A DNA stretch of 64,000 nt from Steinernema hermaphroditum. Its lineage: Eukaryota; Nematoda; Chromadorea; Rhabditida; Steinernematidae. Location of the stretch: positions 11,532,001-11,596,000 of the forward strand of contig CM059621.1 of assembly GCA_030435675.1 (NCBI GenBank), in the 5' to 3' direction. Shown in pieces: positions 45,446-58,016 of this stretch. Made by a program: the position numbers and the translations under genes. Positions within the stretch are counted from its first letter, which is position 1. Each line of letters opens with the position of its first letter. The notes beneath the pieces are model-generated. The model did no database searches. It was not told the origin of the DNA and was given only the letters and a program-made list of their open reading frames with translations.

Positions 45446-47270
45446 ATGGAACTCACGAGCAGCATGTTAGTTCTCTCGCTGTTCGTGTTGGTTCTCGTCG
45501 CCGAAGGAGGCGATGTCCTCTTTGGGGGAATGCACGCCTCTCGGAGCCACATCGGCAGCATGATGCCTCTCGCCCTGAGGTGACTCTTCTTCCACGACCA
45601 GAACAAGTGGCGACATTTCCAGGCTGGCCAGAGACAACCACTCCGTGCACTTCTTCGAGTCCTACACCCTTCTCGACCCCTTCCCTTTCCCTCCCTCCAT
45701 CACTTCTCATCTCTTCAAGCTTCCTGGTGATCTCGTGTACTCCCGGCAGGTGCTCGGCCTCATGTGGACAAGAAGCTACGCCCCCGACGTGATGAGTCAA
45801 CTGCATACGACGGGGGACAACGCTTTTCTGGACATTCTCGACACACACCCGCAGAAGGTACCTCCTTCCCCATGCATCTTCTCTACCGAAGAAGTTCAGT
45901 TCTACGGCCTTATGAACGCGACGTGGGATCTTCACGTCGTGGACGAACTGTTTGGCCTCGCTTCGATGGGAATCGCCCTGAGACATTTCGAAGAGAAGCA
46001 CACTCCGTATATCATTCAGAGCACGACTTCCACCATCCAGTGCTACACTTGGCAAATGGGACTAGGTACGCTCTGTTGCTCAATTTATTTGATGGTGCGA
46101 CAAAACCTCTCTTTTGAATATGATCGCACTTCATAGACCCCTCAGCTAACCCACCCACTCAGGTCGGCCCGTCTACCATCGTCCTTCCATGTGGTTCCCC
46201 AACGGCGACGACCTCCACTTCGACCCCTCCTTATTCTGGATGCGTCTCCGCGCCGCCATCCGCGGCGTCCACGCCTTCGTCACCTCGGACTTCCTCCCGC
46301 AAAAGAACGCCGTCTTCGGGATGAGGGCCGTCGGCATCGAGGACTTCTCCTTCTTTAGGCTGTGGCACTTGAAGTCCTTCAACTTCGTCGAGGACCTCGC
46401 GACGTGGGTGTTCCCCGCCGCCGTCTCCAACGAAATAAAAAACGTCGGACGGAGCTGCAAGAAGGTCAAGAAGCTCGGCGCCGAGTTCAGCGAATTCGTC
46501 GAGGACCCGAACTCCAAGGGGACCATCTTCGTCGCCTTCGGCACTAATGTCCTCTGGGAGTTCGCGCCTGAGTACATCGTGGACGCGTTTTTCGATACCC
46601 TGGACAGGCTGAGTGAATACAGGTCTGACTGTAAGAGAAGAGAGGAAATCACGGCTGGTTTCAGAGTGATATTCACCTACAACGGTCCCAAACGGAACAG
46701 AACGATTCCAGCACACATGAAGATAGTCTCCTGGAGTCCTCAGCTGGAGCTGCTAAGCCATCCAAAGACGAAGGTGTATGTCACCCACGGAGGACTGAAG
46801 AGGTAGGGAATGGTGCATTGCCCCAAACAACTCGATCTAGCGTGAAAGAGGCGATTTGCACCGCGACTCCCCTGGTCGTCTTTCCTCTCTTCGCCGAGCA
46901 GACCTATAATGCGGCGACGGTCCTCAAGATGGGATTCGCGAGGTCTCTCAACAAATACACCGTCGATGAGAAGAAGCTATACGACGCTATCGTCGACGTT
47001 TTAGGTGAGCTGACCCCAGGAAGTAACTCTGGGTCATTGGTTTCAGAAAATCCGAAATACACAGTGGCAGTAGAAAAGTACAGTAGAATGTTCACAGACC
47101 TCCCGATGGAGGCGCTGGACGAAGGCGCCTTCTTCGCAAAGAGGGCGATGCGGCTGAAAACCAGGACTCCCTACTTCAAGATCGAAGGCGCCAAACTGAG
47201 TTGGGCGGAGTCTCTGTACGTGGTTTTTGCTGTTGGGTTGTTGGTTCTGTGGACTGTTTTGAGTTTCTAG
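45446..47270 (+). CDS. UDP-glucuronosyltransferase (UGT), plus-strand copy
   Basis: Exons 45446-45579, 45623-45857, 45900-46065, 46163-46622, 46665-46802, 46841-47004 and 47047-47270 join to 506 aa. It has a signal peptide (MELTSSMLVLSLFVLVLVAE), then the nematode UGT acceptor half with GGMHASRSHIGSMMPLALRL (H-rich start of family GHxxPM) and FESYTLLD, then PSMWFPNGDD. The sugar-nucleotide signature follows, VSWSPQLELLSHPKTKVYVT HGG..S..E, with ATPLVVFPLFAEQ. A C-terminal membrane helix (SLYVVFAVGLLVLWTVLSF) has no dilysine tail. It conjugates lipophilic xenobiotics or hormones in the ER lumen. It ends 16 bp from the convergent UGT at 47287. The 42-nt intron 46623-46664 is a multiple of three and could be retained. 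Confidence 0.92.
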
Positions 47271-47286
47271 AAAGCTTTAGCTTTAT

Positions 47287-49035
47287 TCACAAAGAGAGCG
47301 CGGACCAGAGCAGAATTGCAACGGCGACGTAAGGGACAAAGAGGGTGTCCGTCCAGCGCAGCTCGGCGCCGACCCTCCGGAAGGTGGGCTTCCGTTCGGT
47401 ACCGTACTTGATGGTTCGGCCCACCCAGAAGGCGCCCTCCCAGGAGGCGTCGACGATACGGTCGCGGTACATGGCGGAGACCTTGCCGGCCCTTTCGGCG
47501 TAGCGCGGCTCGTCGAGGATCTCGTGGACGACGGCGGAGAGACGCCGCGGGGAGAGGTGCAGCTTGTCGACGACCCTGGCGAAGCCGAGATGGAGGGCGG
47601 CGGCGGCGTTGGCCGACTGCTCCGCGAAGAGGGGCATGAAGACGACCGGCGTCGCCGAACACATCGCCTCCTTGACGCTCTTGGCGCCGCCATGGCTCAC
47701 GAAGAGGCGCGTCTTCGGGTGGGCGAGCAGTTCCGGCTGTGGACACCACCTAACCACCCGGATGTGTCCCGGCAGGTCCTGGGGCATCGTCTTCCCGTTA
47801 AAGGCGAATACGATCCTGGAATCGGCGTCCTACAGATTCCGTCAGAGGCTCACCTACCTGTAGTCGGTCAGGTTCCTCATCGTCTCGAAGAAGGAGTCGA
47901 GCACCGCCTGCGGCGCGTACTCCCACACCACGTTCGTCCCAAAGGCGATCAGAATCGTCCCCTTCGACGCCGGGTCCTCCACGAACTGTCTCCACTCCTC
48001 GGGGAGTGCCTTCTGCTTGCCGCAGTGGAATCCGATGTTCACCACGTCGGGGGCATCTAGGTCTCCATGTCAATCATATTTCGGAGGTTCGTTCTTACGG
48101 GCCGCCGGGAAGGCCATGGGCATGGTGTCCTCGTGGAAGTTGAAGGAGGCGCGGTTCCAGGCCTTGTGGAAGCTGAAGTCTTTGACTCCGAGTCTCTTTA
48201 AACTCTCCGTGTGGTAGTTCTCGATCACATGGAAAGTAGTTAGTCCAGCTATGGACTCGTCCACCGTCGCTTTTGCTCTTGTCCACATATCGACGACGTC
48301 GAAAAATCGGTTATAGCCGTAGGGGAACCACATCGAAGGACGGCTGTAGGCGGGTCTTCCTTAAATCTAGAAGTGTTCCTCAAAAATGAATAAAATGACA
48401 AACCTAAACTAATGAGCCATGAGAAAGGCTGCAGAATGCAGGTAGTGCTCATGACGACCAGTGGCGTCTTCTTCTTCTCGTAGTGATGCATCGCCAGGGA
48501 GTAGGATCCCATGCTGAAGAGCTCATCGGCTACGACCATGTCCCAGGTCGTGTTCAGCAAAGGCTCTATCTAAACGCTTCCTTAATGGCGCTTTCCAAGG
48601 AACGCTCCTCACCACATGGTAGTGAGTATCGTAGGTCTCGGAGAAGGCCTGGTCCCCGAGGACGAAGAGCTGTGCAAGATACTCAGGGCTGAGCACGATT
48701 GTCCACATGCCCTTCAGGAACTTCTTCTCGAAGGTTCCATCGTTGGGCAGTCCGACAAAGTGATTCGTGATGCCCGGAGGGAACTTATAGGGCTTAGCGC
48801 CCGTCGCGGAGGTCGTCTCGAGGAAGTGGACGTCGTGGCCGTTTGCCACCAAACTGCAAATCGATAGATAGAGGTCAGATTCATCACTCTAGAAGAACCT
48901 TTTGGCCAGGGGCAACATGCTGCCGATGTGGCTCCTCGAGTTGTGCATTCCATGGAAGAGAATCTTCCCGGCATCCGCCCCTGAGAAGAAGGCCAGAAGC
49001 AGGGAGAGGAGAAGAAGGGGATTTGACATCGCCAT
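47287..49035 (-). CDS. UDP-glucuronosyltransferase (UGT), first minus-strand copy
   Basis: Exons 49035-48899, 48853-48613, 48569-48404, 48359-48099, 48056-47858 and 47815-47287 join to 510 aa. It has a signal peptide (MAMSNPLLLLSLLLAFFSG), HGMHNSRSHIGSMLPLAKS, NTTWDMVVADELFSMG, PSMWFPYGYN, the signature VRWCPQPELLAHPKTRLFVS HGG and ATPVVFMPLFAEQ, and a C-terminal membrane helix (YVAVAILLWSALSL). Intron positions match the other two UGTs, except that the last two introns have been lost so exon 6 is 529 nt. The stop codon overlaps its own AATAAA (47282-47287). The start is the first of two nearby ATGs. Confidence 0.92.
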
Positions 49036-49131
49036 CGCCGAGACGGACCCGAGTCCGTTTGGGCAACTCTTGGCGCGTCTCCTTATCTTATCGTTTTTAT
49101 TTGTATCTCCGGCGCGTCTCGACGACCGTTC

Positions 49132-51034
49132 TCAACAGCTAAGTATGGACAACAATATCACGAAAAAAGATATAAGAGGAAGGAAGAGCCAAGTTGACCA
49201 GTTCAGAAAGGCGCCTTCGATCTTGTGAGTCGTTTTCTGGCTTCGAAGTCGAATGGCCCTACGAGCGAAGAAAGCTGCCTCGTCAAGGGCCGGCACGGGT
49301 CGGTCCAGGAAGATTCGTTGCAGTTTTGCCACCTGTTTGGAGTAGAAGTCGTTCTCTGAACGAAATTCAGGGGATTAGACGACCGAAATATAAGCCCCGT
49401 TTTCAACGAAATTTGTGGTTGTACGACGCTTGAACTAGGATCAGATCTATCCTTATTCACCGTAGCTCGTTTGGCCCCCTCGTTTTGAGCGATTATCAGT
49501 GATCAGTGATCTCAGGTCGTGAACCCTTACCTATGACCTGTTTCATCGATGAACGAAGCTTCTTCGAGGTGATGGTGAACTTGTTGAGGACGTGGGCGAT
49601 TCCCATCGCGAGGGCCGAGGCCCCGTTGTGGGTCTGTTCGGCGGCGAGCGGGAGGACGATGAGCGGAGTGGAGGAGCAGATCGCCTCCCGCAGACTCTTC
49701 ATCCCGCCGTGGGTGATGAAAAGCCTTGTGGAGCTGTGATTCAGGATGTCCACTTGGGGACACCAGGGGACGAGCTTGACGTGGGAGCCCACGGTTATGT
49801 TGGTGGTGGGGGCGTTGTATCCGAATATGACTCTGAAGACGTGTATGATAATGCCGTCCAACATACCATGACCCACCTGTAGTCAGTCATCTCGTTGATC
49901 GCCTCGAAGAAAGCGTTCGTGATGTGTTTTGGCGCAAACGTCCAATCAACATTTGTGCCAAAAGCGATGAAGATCGTTCCCCTCGAAGACGGGTTCTCCA
50001 TGAAATCTCGGAATTCCTTGGTTAGGGGCTTCGGCGTCGGACAGTGTCTTCCGATGTTTTTGACTTCGTTGGAGACTAAACCCCTTTTTCACGTAACCAT
50101 TCAAAAAGACTCTTACTTGGCGCAGGGAAGGCGAAGTCGGCGAGATCGTCGTGGAAGTTGTAGGAGGACCGCGTCCACGCCTTGTGGAAGTCGAAGTCGT
50201 GCACGGAAAGCCGGTCTATCCCCTTGATGTTGTAGCGCTGCGCGAGGAAGTCGACCCCAAATGTGTCAACCAATGCGTGGAAGGCGGAGCGGAGCCTCAT
50301 TCGGAATCTGCTGACATCGTAGAGGAGGTTGTCGCCGTAGGGGAACCACATGGATGGGCGATGGTGAACGGGTCGACCTAAATGTCCACAGTGGTTCAGC
50401 TTCAAATAGTGGGCACACCTAGTCCGAGGTTCTTGGCGAAAGCGTGGAGAATCGTGGTCGTGCTGTGGATGATGTAGGGCGTCTTGTTCCGCTCGTAGTG
50501 GTAGGCGCCCATACCGTACATCGCCGTCCCAAAGAGCTCGTCGACGATAGTCAGATCCCATTTCGTTTCGAGCAGTTCGTCTATCTGGAGAGTTTTACTA
50601 ATATGGCTAATTGAGTTACGGTAAGCTAACTGTACCTTCCTGGGATAAAGCTTCTGCATGTCCAAGAAGGCCGCGTCGCCGACGGCAAAGAGCTCTCCGA
50701 TGACTTCAGGGCCGAAACCCCTTCTCCATCCCGCACTCGTCAGCTGCTTCTTGTGCACAGGATTGCTTGGGATTTGGAACAAGTGCGCCGTGATGTTTGG
50801 CGGGTAGACGAACGAGCTTCCCGAGAAAGATTCCACAAAGTGGACAGAAAGGTTCTCCTTCGCGAGCCTGAATCACTTTCGTGGTGGAACACAGAACCAT
50901 GGTTACCTGAGCCCCAGGGGCATCATGCTGGCGATGTGACTTCTGGAGGCGTGCATTCCTCCGAAGAGAACATCGCCTCCTTCGGCCACAGCGCCGAACA
51001 AGGAAGCGACCAGAGCGAGGCCGATCGGACTCAT
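49132..51034 (-). CDS. UDP-glucuronosyltransferase (UGT), second minus-strand copy
   Basis: Exons 51034-50907, 50867-50636, 50584-50419, 50377-50117, 50075-49877, 49832-49531 and 49355-49132 join to 503 aa. It has a signal peptide (MSPIGLALVASLFGAVAE), GGMHASRSHIASMMPLGLRL, TKWDLTIVDELFGTAMYG, PSMWFPYGDN, the signature LVPWCPQVDILNHSSTRLFI THGG and STPLIVLPLAAEQ, and a C-terminal helix (FLPLISFFVILLSILSC). It is most like the plus-strand copy at its N-terminus and like the neighbouring minus copy in the middle. The stop is only 96 bp upstream of the next UGT start, with AATAAA at 49096-49101, so the two may be co-transcribed. Confidence 0.92.
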
Positions 51035-51474
51035 TTCGGCTCGTTTGAATGCGACGGTAGACCGTTTTAATGTGTACCGATTTCTTAGTGATAACCCCGG
51101 CTAGATCGATAACTGCTGTTTTGGCGATTTTGTTGTGTAATTGTGTGCCAAACACGATAAGTCGCGCGCCAAAACAGTCGTGTTTTGGATTAGCGGCGTC
51201 TGATAAATGTAGTTTATAGGAGTAGAAGCTACAGGCTACAAGGATGCGATCAAATTCAAATTGAACCTATCTCTTCGACCTTCCCACTTTGCACCCTACT
51301 GCAAAAATCAGAGGAGGACGCTGTGGCCATTGTGGAAAACCGAAATTCATTTATTTATTTATAGAATTTATAGTATTTGTAATAAAATGTCCTATCCTTA
51401 TGAAAAATCCTTATGAAAAATAAACCCGGCTGCGCGCGAATTCGCGCCCTCCAGGTACTAAAAGCCAATTAGGA

Positions 51475-51772
51475 GCTCATGCAAATGGCTGAAGTTGGGG
51501 CCAAAAAACTGTAGCCCTGCGGGCGGCAAGACACCATAGCCCTGCGGGCGGCAAGATTGGTGCTCATGCAAAGGGCTGAATTTGGGGCCAAAAACTGTAG
51601 CCCTGCGGGCGGCAAGATTGGTGCTCATGCAAAGGGCTGAATTTGGGGCCAAAAACTGTAGCCCTGCGGGCGGCAAGATTGGTGCTCATGCAAAGGGCTG
51701 AATTTGGGGCCAAAAACTGTAGCCCTGCGGGCGGCAAGATTGGTGCTCATGCAAATGACTGAAGTTGTCCAA
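51475..51772. repeat. 61-bp minisatellite, ~4-5 units
   Basis: The unit runs GCTCATGCAAAGGGCTGAA, then TTTGGGGCCAAAAACTGTAG and CCCTGCGGGCGGCAAGATTGGT. GCTCATGCAAA starts at 51475, 51562, 51623, 51684 and 51745, a strict 61-bp period after the first interval of 87 bp, which carries an extra partial CCCTGCGGGCGGCAAG copy. Internal units are almost identical, suggesting recent expansion. The period is not a multiple of three. Confidence 0.95.
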
Positions 51773-51885
51773 AAATCTGCAAAGCTAAAAAATACGCTAA
51801 AAACGGCAGAAAAACTGTAAAGAAACGCAAAGCGTTGCGTCACCAGAGATATGGTGGAAGTATAGCGCTATCATCTCAACTGCTT

Positions 51886-51957
51886 GTGTGGCTCATTGCG
51901 AACGTGCTTCGTTTGTAAGAGGGCGGTGCCGGGTTCGGTTCCCCTCGGTGTGCTTAT
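51886..51957 (+). repeat. tRNA-like sequence (tRNA-Thr-like SINE head or pseudogene)
   Basis: An A-box-like TGGCTCATTGCG (51889-51900) and a B-box-like GGTTCGGTTCC (51932-51942) are at tRNA spacing, with a TTTGTAA loop that would be anticodon TGT. Stems pair poorly. It is followed by a GTGTGGGTGTTTTCCC tail and a (CA)n run at 51992-52010, as in some tRNA-derived short repeats. Confidence 0.45.
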
Positions 51958-53228
51958 TTTGTGTGGGTGTTTTCCCCGTGCTCACGGAAAAACACACACA
52001 CACACACACAAACAGACCAACGGACCCGTCGGTTCTCCATTTATATATAGGGGATTCTCAAATTTGCCAAAAATTTGCCCCAATTTTTTTTCCATAAAAG
52101 CCGCAAGGCCTTTAAGACGCCCACAAGATCGTCGACTCCTCAGCACCGTGGATCACTGAGTTTATGATCCCCTACATATGTATGAACCGGGAGCCGACAG
52201 TACCTGTGCGCGTGATTCGTCTGCCCGACCTCGACCAGACGATAACATATCCCCGGTTAAATGGTAATTAGTTTTTGAATAGTGAGGTGTTTTTCATTAA
52301 CATACATATTAGATTTACACCATTTGTTTTTGGCTTGTCTAACGCCCGCTAATCTACGGAGATGAAGTTCTGAGGCTAACCCTATACTCGGGGGGTAATG
52401 GGTAACTCTCACAATGTGTACAAAGCCATATTTCATCCTGGCGTGAAGTCTATTCTAAGGCGCATGTCCGTGTCTAAGATACCACAGTGAGTCTTGCTGA
52501 GGTCTATTCCATCCTCCACTCACCTTCAAATCAAACACTACGAACGAAGCACAGTCTCAATGAACTAAAGGTTCACTGATCGGTTCACTACCACTATGCC
52601 TTCGAGATCGAAAGTCCACCGATTGTCTACCAGGCATGATTGGAATGAATACGATTCCATGAGCGCCAATGTTGCAGCCCGCAGGACCACTTGACTTTCA
52701 GTAGGAATTCGCAGTCGCGTTTATCATATTTATTGACATCTTTTAGCAACTGAAACTACTCTATTAAATGCACCTTGCAATTACTTTGGAGTATTAAATG
52801 ATAGCGCTCTGCCCTCGCATTATTTTAGGCTGTTAAACGATTGCTCTCCACTTACTGTTAAATAACCACAAAGAAGATCTGCAAAAAAAACTGAAATCCG
52901 AGAAGCGATGCGATGTTAAAATACAACTAAAGCTGTTCCGTCCACGTGTCTCACAAGGTTTCAAACTTATCCACAGTGATTCAGACCAACGACTATTTGA
53001 AAAATACTTTATTTTCTCCTTCCACACAAAAATTTCGAAATGGATCCATCGCGTCCGCACATCCTCGGAAATAACTTACAAATCGCTCAAAATCTAGACA
53101 AGAAGGACAGAATAGATTACACTTAAGTCACTCAGAGCACGTATCCAAGAAACACAATTAGGACAAAACCGATTGAGCAGAGAACGCATGGAGCTACAGT
53201 GGCCCTGCAGACGAGCCTCCAAAGGGGT
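51958..53228. other. intergenic, (CA)n microsatellite, otherwise nothing seen
   Basis: Contains a (CA)9-10 run at 51992-52010. The rest, including AT-rich 52250-53150, has no exon or RNA signal that I can support. Confidence 0.45.
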
Positions 53229-56200
53229 TCAGTACATCAGCATCTCTTCGGGCGGAGGTACGGGCCGAACGGGCGCCACATGCAACCCGTAGAGGTCAGC
53301 GTCGTTGCAGCGTCTGAGGCCGCGTCCACTCCGCGGAGTCCACGGCGTTCGAGGTGCGTCGAAGTCGCCGAGGGGCGCGCCACATCGGGGGCTGGCTGGG
53401 CTTCGGAAGGGTCCATTGCCCGACGGGGCGCAAGAAGACGGTCCCAGGGGCCGCTGCGGCGTCGGAAGGGGAGCGCATCGTCGAGGGGCGTCGGGGGGCA
53501 CCGCCGGCAACTGCCTGTCGGCGTTCGCGGAGCACCTGAATGCCCACGGGATACTCGCTTTGGGGGCCGGACTACCGTACCTGGTTGAGCTCGGAGGCGA
53601 ATAGAGCTGTTCCGGGATGAGGGGACACTTGGGCCGACGGCGGAGGCCTCCGAACCACGAGGCCTTGGAGGAGTGGGTCTCTGCGCCGCCCCGAAGGGTC
53701 CAACTGTTCCAGAGCTGCCGAAGCTGTCGTCCGATGGACGCCTTTGGGCCTTTGCTGGAGTTTCCCACGTGGGTTGAGGGTACTGTAGGCTCTTTGGGGA
53801 CGGCCGAAGTGGGGGTGTCTTGGGAGACTGGTAAATTGGTTCGACGGGACAGGGTGGCCGGGGAGAGGGCTTCGGAAGGCCTCGACGGGGGGATACGGGA
53901 TTCTGTCGTCGAAGTCGAGGTTCGTTCGGGCGTGTCGGGACACGTTGACGTAGAGGTCCTGCAACGAAGGAGCGTTGGGCTCTGACTACGGTGATGCTGG
54001 TTAGTGCTAGTGATCCAAATGCTGTACTTTAACACGTTTCATGCAGTGAACATTAGGAAACTCGTGAATGCATGCAGTCCTAACCACTCTCTTCATTCAA
54101 ATACCGTAACCTCAAGCGCATTCCAAGCTCTCTCACAAACCTGTACGTTCCGCTGGATTGTGTCTCCGTTAAGACTACAAATATTCGATTATTTTTCTCT
54201 TAGAACTGTCCTCTTATGTGCTATAGTTCATGTGCTAAGGATACTGTAGTGCCATGTGTTCGTGTCGAAACCGGGCGGCTTTCTAGTGCAAAGCGGCGCG
54301 GTCTCGAAGGGAAAGGGAAAGAAACGGAAGAGAACTTACTTCGCGATCACGACGGCGTTTTCCTCTGAAAAAGAAAGAATAGAATACCGTAACCGACCGT
54401 ATAGACACCGCACTCTCATTACCTGACAGAAGACGTCTAAAACGGACCACACACGACGGTTACCCCCTCCCCGCACAGCACACGAGGTTAGCGCACGCGT
54501 AGAGCTAAGCGTACCGTAATCGCCCGGGTCGCGGCGGGACACGGATACCGTAGTCCCGCGGCTGATGGCCTGCGGGTGGGGAAGCGTATTGCTCGACCGC
54601 GGGGGTACGGTAGCCCGGGGCTTGGAGAGGCCTCGCGCCAGCGAATGGACGAAGAAGCGAGGGACTAAGCAGAAGCGAAGCGATGAGGAAACGCGTCTAG
54701 GGGCCAAGAAGAAGGAACTTACCGTCTTCACTGTGGTTCACTTGGATGACACTGGGCTGCAGGGGCCTCGGAGGCTCCGGATCGCTCTCCGATGGGATCG
54801 AGGGACTCGAGGAGCGCTGCAGGTCCTTGGAACTGCTCCAGGAGCCCGAAGACTCCATCTCCTTCTGGCTATCATAGTCCGAAGTCGTCGAGGGCGTCTG
54901 GTGCTTCGGCACCGGGGGCTTCTGGGGTGCGAAGATGTCCTCCGTTAGGCGGGGCCTAACAGGTGCCCTGGCGTACTTGCCCTCGGCCTCCTTCTCCTCC
55001 TGCTCGGTCTCCTGGAGACGGTAGACGGCGTCGATGGACTTCCCGGGACGGCCTCGAGGCTTCTCGCGACGGTGCGAGCTGAAGCCGCTGACGCCACTGG
55101 AGGACGCCGCCGAAGACATCGTGCAGACGCTTCGGCCACGGCTTCTCAGGTCCGTCGACGATTCAGGGCTGTCGTCGGAGTCGCTGAAGGTGCGACATTT
55201 CCGTGATTTTCTGTTGAACGCAGGAGGAGGCTGCTGCTGGACTGTGATCGTCGAGGCCAATTTGGCCAGCTGCTCGACGTCGATCTGCGGCTTCGATCTG
55301 CAAGGAATCGATTGTGGTCGCACAGAGCCCACTTGTTCTAGAGTTCAGAAACGCTTTTCTACCGTACTCTACCACCCCTTCCCAACTCACTGATTATTCG
55401 CCTGCTGAACAGCGGCGGCGATGATCTGCGTGAGGGCTGCCGGGTTCGTATAGATATCGCTTCCGGGTGGTAGGATCGAGGTTTGACTCGTGAAGCGGGG
55501 GATCTTGTCGGCACCGCCGTAGAGGGAGGCCAGGGCGCCTTGACTCGTCAGTTCGGGGACTTTGGTGACGAGCATGTCGAGCGCCACGAGGTTGATGATC
55601 ATGAACCAGCAGGGCGTCTTCATCGGATCCGTCCCGCCGCCGTCCTTCACCAGCGCCACGCGCACGCACGTTTTCATCAGAAGATGCTTCACCTCCTTCT
55701 GGAAGTCGATGGTCTCGTTCTCGAGGCACGCCTTGAACCTCCGCATGTCGAAGACCTGAAGCAGTCAATCTTTATGTGGCCACATCCGAGCACCCTATGG
55801 AAGATAACCCTTCGGCTAAGACATCTTTCGATCGCCCAGCTTCCTTCACTTGCCTTCAGGACCTGCTCGTCCTCGTTGCCACCGCCGAGGCTCGTCTTGA
55901 GACGCCCCTGCAGACGGACCAGCCGCTGACCCATGCAGTTGTTCCGCGTGTCCTTCCAGCCCTGGATGAAGATGGGCGTCGAGCCCCGTGCCATCGCCTT
56001 GATGTTCCCCTGGTAGTCCATCTTGATGATCACCCCCTGCAAGAGACCGTACAGTAGCCCTAATCGCCAATTGACATTCTCGAGAGCCCTGAATTCCCCG
56101 CGCTCCTCGAGGACCCTCGAGTGACCACAAACACTCGCGGCGGCCGCAAGGGACGCGGGGAAAACAGCTGATCGCGGTGGGACTCACGTCGCCGATTTTG

Positions 56201-58016
56201 CTCTTGATCTCCAGGGTGTAGTCGTCGCGCATCGAATTCGGGAAGTGGTTGAAGCCCAGGGTGCGCCCGTCGAACTCCTCGTCGCTGCCGTCGACGATGA
56301 ACGTCGTCTTCCGGAGGTACGCCTTGGCGACGCGCCGTGCTCGCTCCATCACCATCACTTTTCCCCAGATTTCGTCATCTAGACGATTTTCCGACAGTTT
56401 CGAGAGCACCTCGGCGATGTGGTCCTGGAAAGGCGTAGAGCGTAGGGGAGCAAGGCTGTTTCAGCTTATCGGAAGAAGATCTCTGAGGAAATCAGTCGAA
56501 TTTGCATAAAAACACCCAAGGTCCTAGGTACAATGATTGTTCAAAATCGCAGCTGGAGAGTTTGAAAAATCGGCTTTTTTCGAATCGTGATCTCATCTCA
56601 TCTCAGAAACCTTAGCAATACTTTTTCTTTATTTGTTAACACCTCAAATTTCGGAGTCCATCTTCCTTCGATCAGAGTCGAAACCTTTAGAACAACTGGA
56701 CCGTGTGTGTGGCATAACATCTTCTTCAAAAATAAGGCTTGATCCATAAATCAACGTCGGTTCAATGCAGATTTTCAACTCGATCTCTTCTCCAGATTCT
56801 TTCTAATTCTCTACCATACGCTTTTTTCGAATTCCAAACAATCCAAGACCCGTCAAATCCGATCAAAATCGCCATCCATCACCCATTCCAGATCTCTTCC
56901 GGTCCCGACCACCCAGATGCCTTCTTTCCCCCACTCATCCCCGTTCCACGCATCGATTCCAAACCTGTGTACTCAGTTTTTAGTCGTGTCTTTATGGATG
57001 GTTTGTCATTTTGACATGCACCACTGCGCTCCGGGACAGATACTGTCCTTCCCCCAACCTGACCGGTTTGGGCTCTCCTTCACGCGGCGGCGCTTTTTTC
57101 GATTGCAAAAGGGGCCGCGTCGGGGAAAGACGTTCGCTAAGTGTTCGATTACAGGACAAACACTCCGAAAGCGATCGCCACAACCGCGATATACCCGCGC
57201 AGTTCTCCTTTGCATAGTCCACTGTGGGGCTATTGTGCTGGAAGGAGTATACGTTTTGGAGGACTTTTTAATAGGTTAGGGAAGTTCGCTGTAATTCAGC
57301 GAATGGTCGCGAGAAGAGCGACTGAAGATGAGTTCAAAGAGAAACAAAAAGGGTCGCAGGGGGCGCTGTAATGCGCGGCGGTCATTTGAGAGATCAAGGA
57401 AGGGTCGCCGTGGGTGGAACAAACACTTTGGGAAATGTTTTCTGTCTTACTTTAGCAGAGAGCTCCATGACCCTTCAGAAAACAGAAGTTTCCTTTAGAA
57501 CACGACCGACCAACATCGATGAATCGAATGGAAGTGAAGGCATAAAAGACAATGTCTATTTCGGACTCATTCTCGTGCATATTTGGCGGTTCGTCTACGA
57601 AATGTCTCCACATCATTTTAAGGCAGTTCGTTGCTTACAGTATTCTTAGACATGGATATCATAAACACAGTAAATGGATCTTAATGGCCTGCACGCTTAC
57701 ATTTGTTCAACAGTTACAGAAATATCCAAGTTCGCCCCAAGTTCATTCCCATAACCCAAATAAAAAGCTACTTTCTATGATCTTATCTAATATAATCTTC
57801 CAGCAAAATCCCAAATCCATCAGCTCATACCAAACCCTCGTGTAAACCCACAAAGATCTTAAAGAAACCAACCATTTGGAAGCGCTCCATGTCGTACCAA
57901 ACGTCGCCGGGGAGGTCGCGATGTCGATTCATGTCGGCGCCGTCGGGGTCGGCGGTCGTCAGAAGCGAACTTCCGTAGACTAAGCCCGAACGGCTGACGC
58001 GTTGACTCTGCAGCAT
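53229..58016 (-). CDS. MH2-only Smad-like protein (Expansion-type) with long disordered C-terminus
   Basis: Exons 58016-57873, 56424-56188, 56036-55854, 55755-55391, 55297-54723, 54364-54340, 53958-53581 and 53535-53229 join in phase to 737 aa. Residues about 60-265 match a Smad MH2 domain: TTFIVDGSDEEFDGRTLGFN, IGDGVIIKMDYQGNIKAMAR, STPIFIQGW, VFDMRRFKACL, TCVRVALVKDGG and TPCWFMIINLVALDMLV. There is no MH1 domain in front, and the C-terminal 430 residues are Ser/Pro-rich, not an SSxS tail. That layout, plus RRVAKAYLR before the MH2, fits the arthropod/nematode Expansion-like group better than R-, co- or I-Smads; the subgroup is inferred. The intron 55771-55853 region uses a GC donor (AAG|GCAAGT). 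A 45-nt intron (53536-53580) is optional. The 1.4-kb first intron and two further upstream exons suggest alternative promoters. Confidence 0.82.

Noticed and set aside
47283..47749. Arg/Pro-rich frames overlapping the UGT at 47287-49035
   Set aside because: Shadow frames of the GC-rich last exon; the UGT frame carries the family signature.
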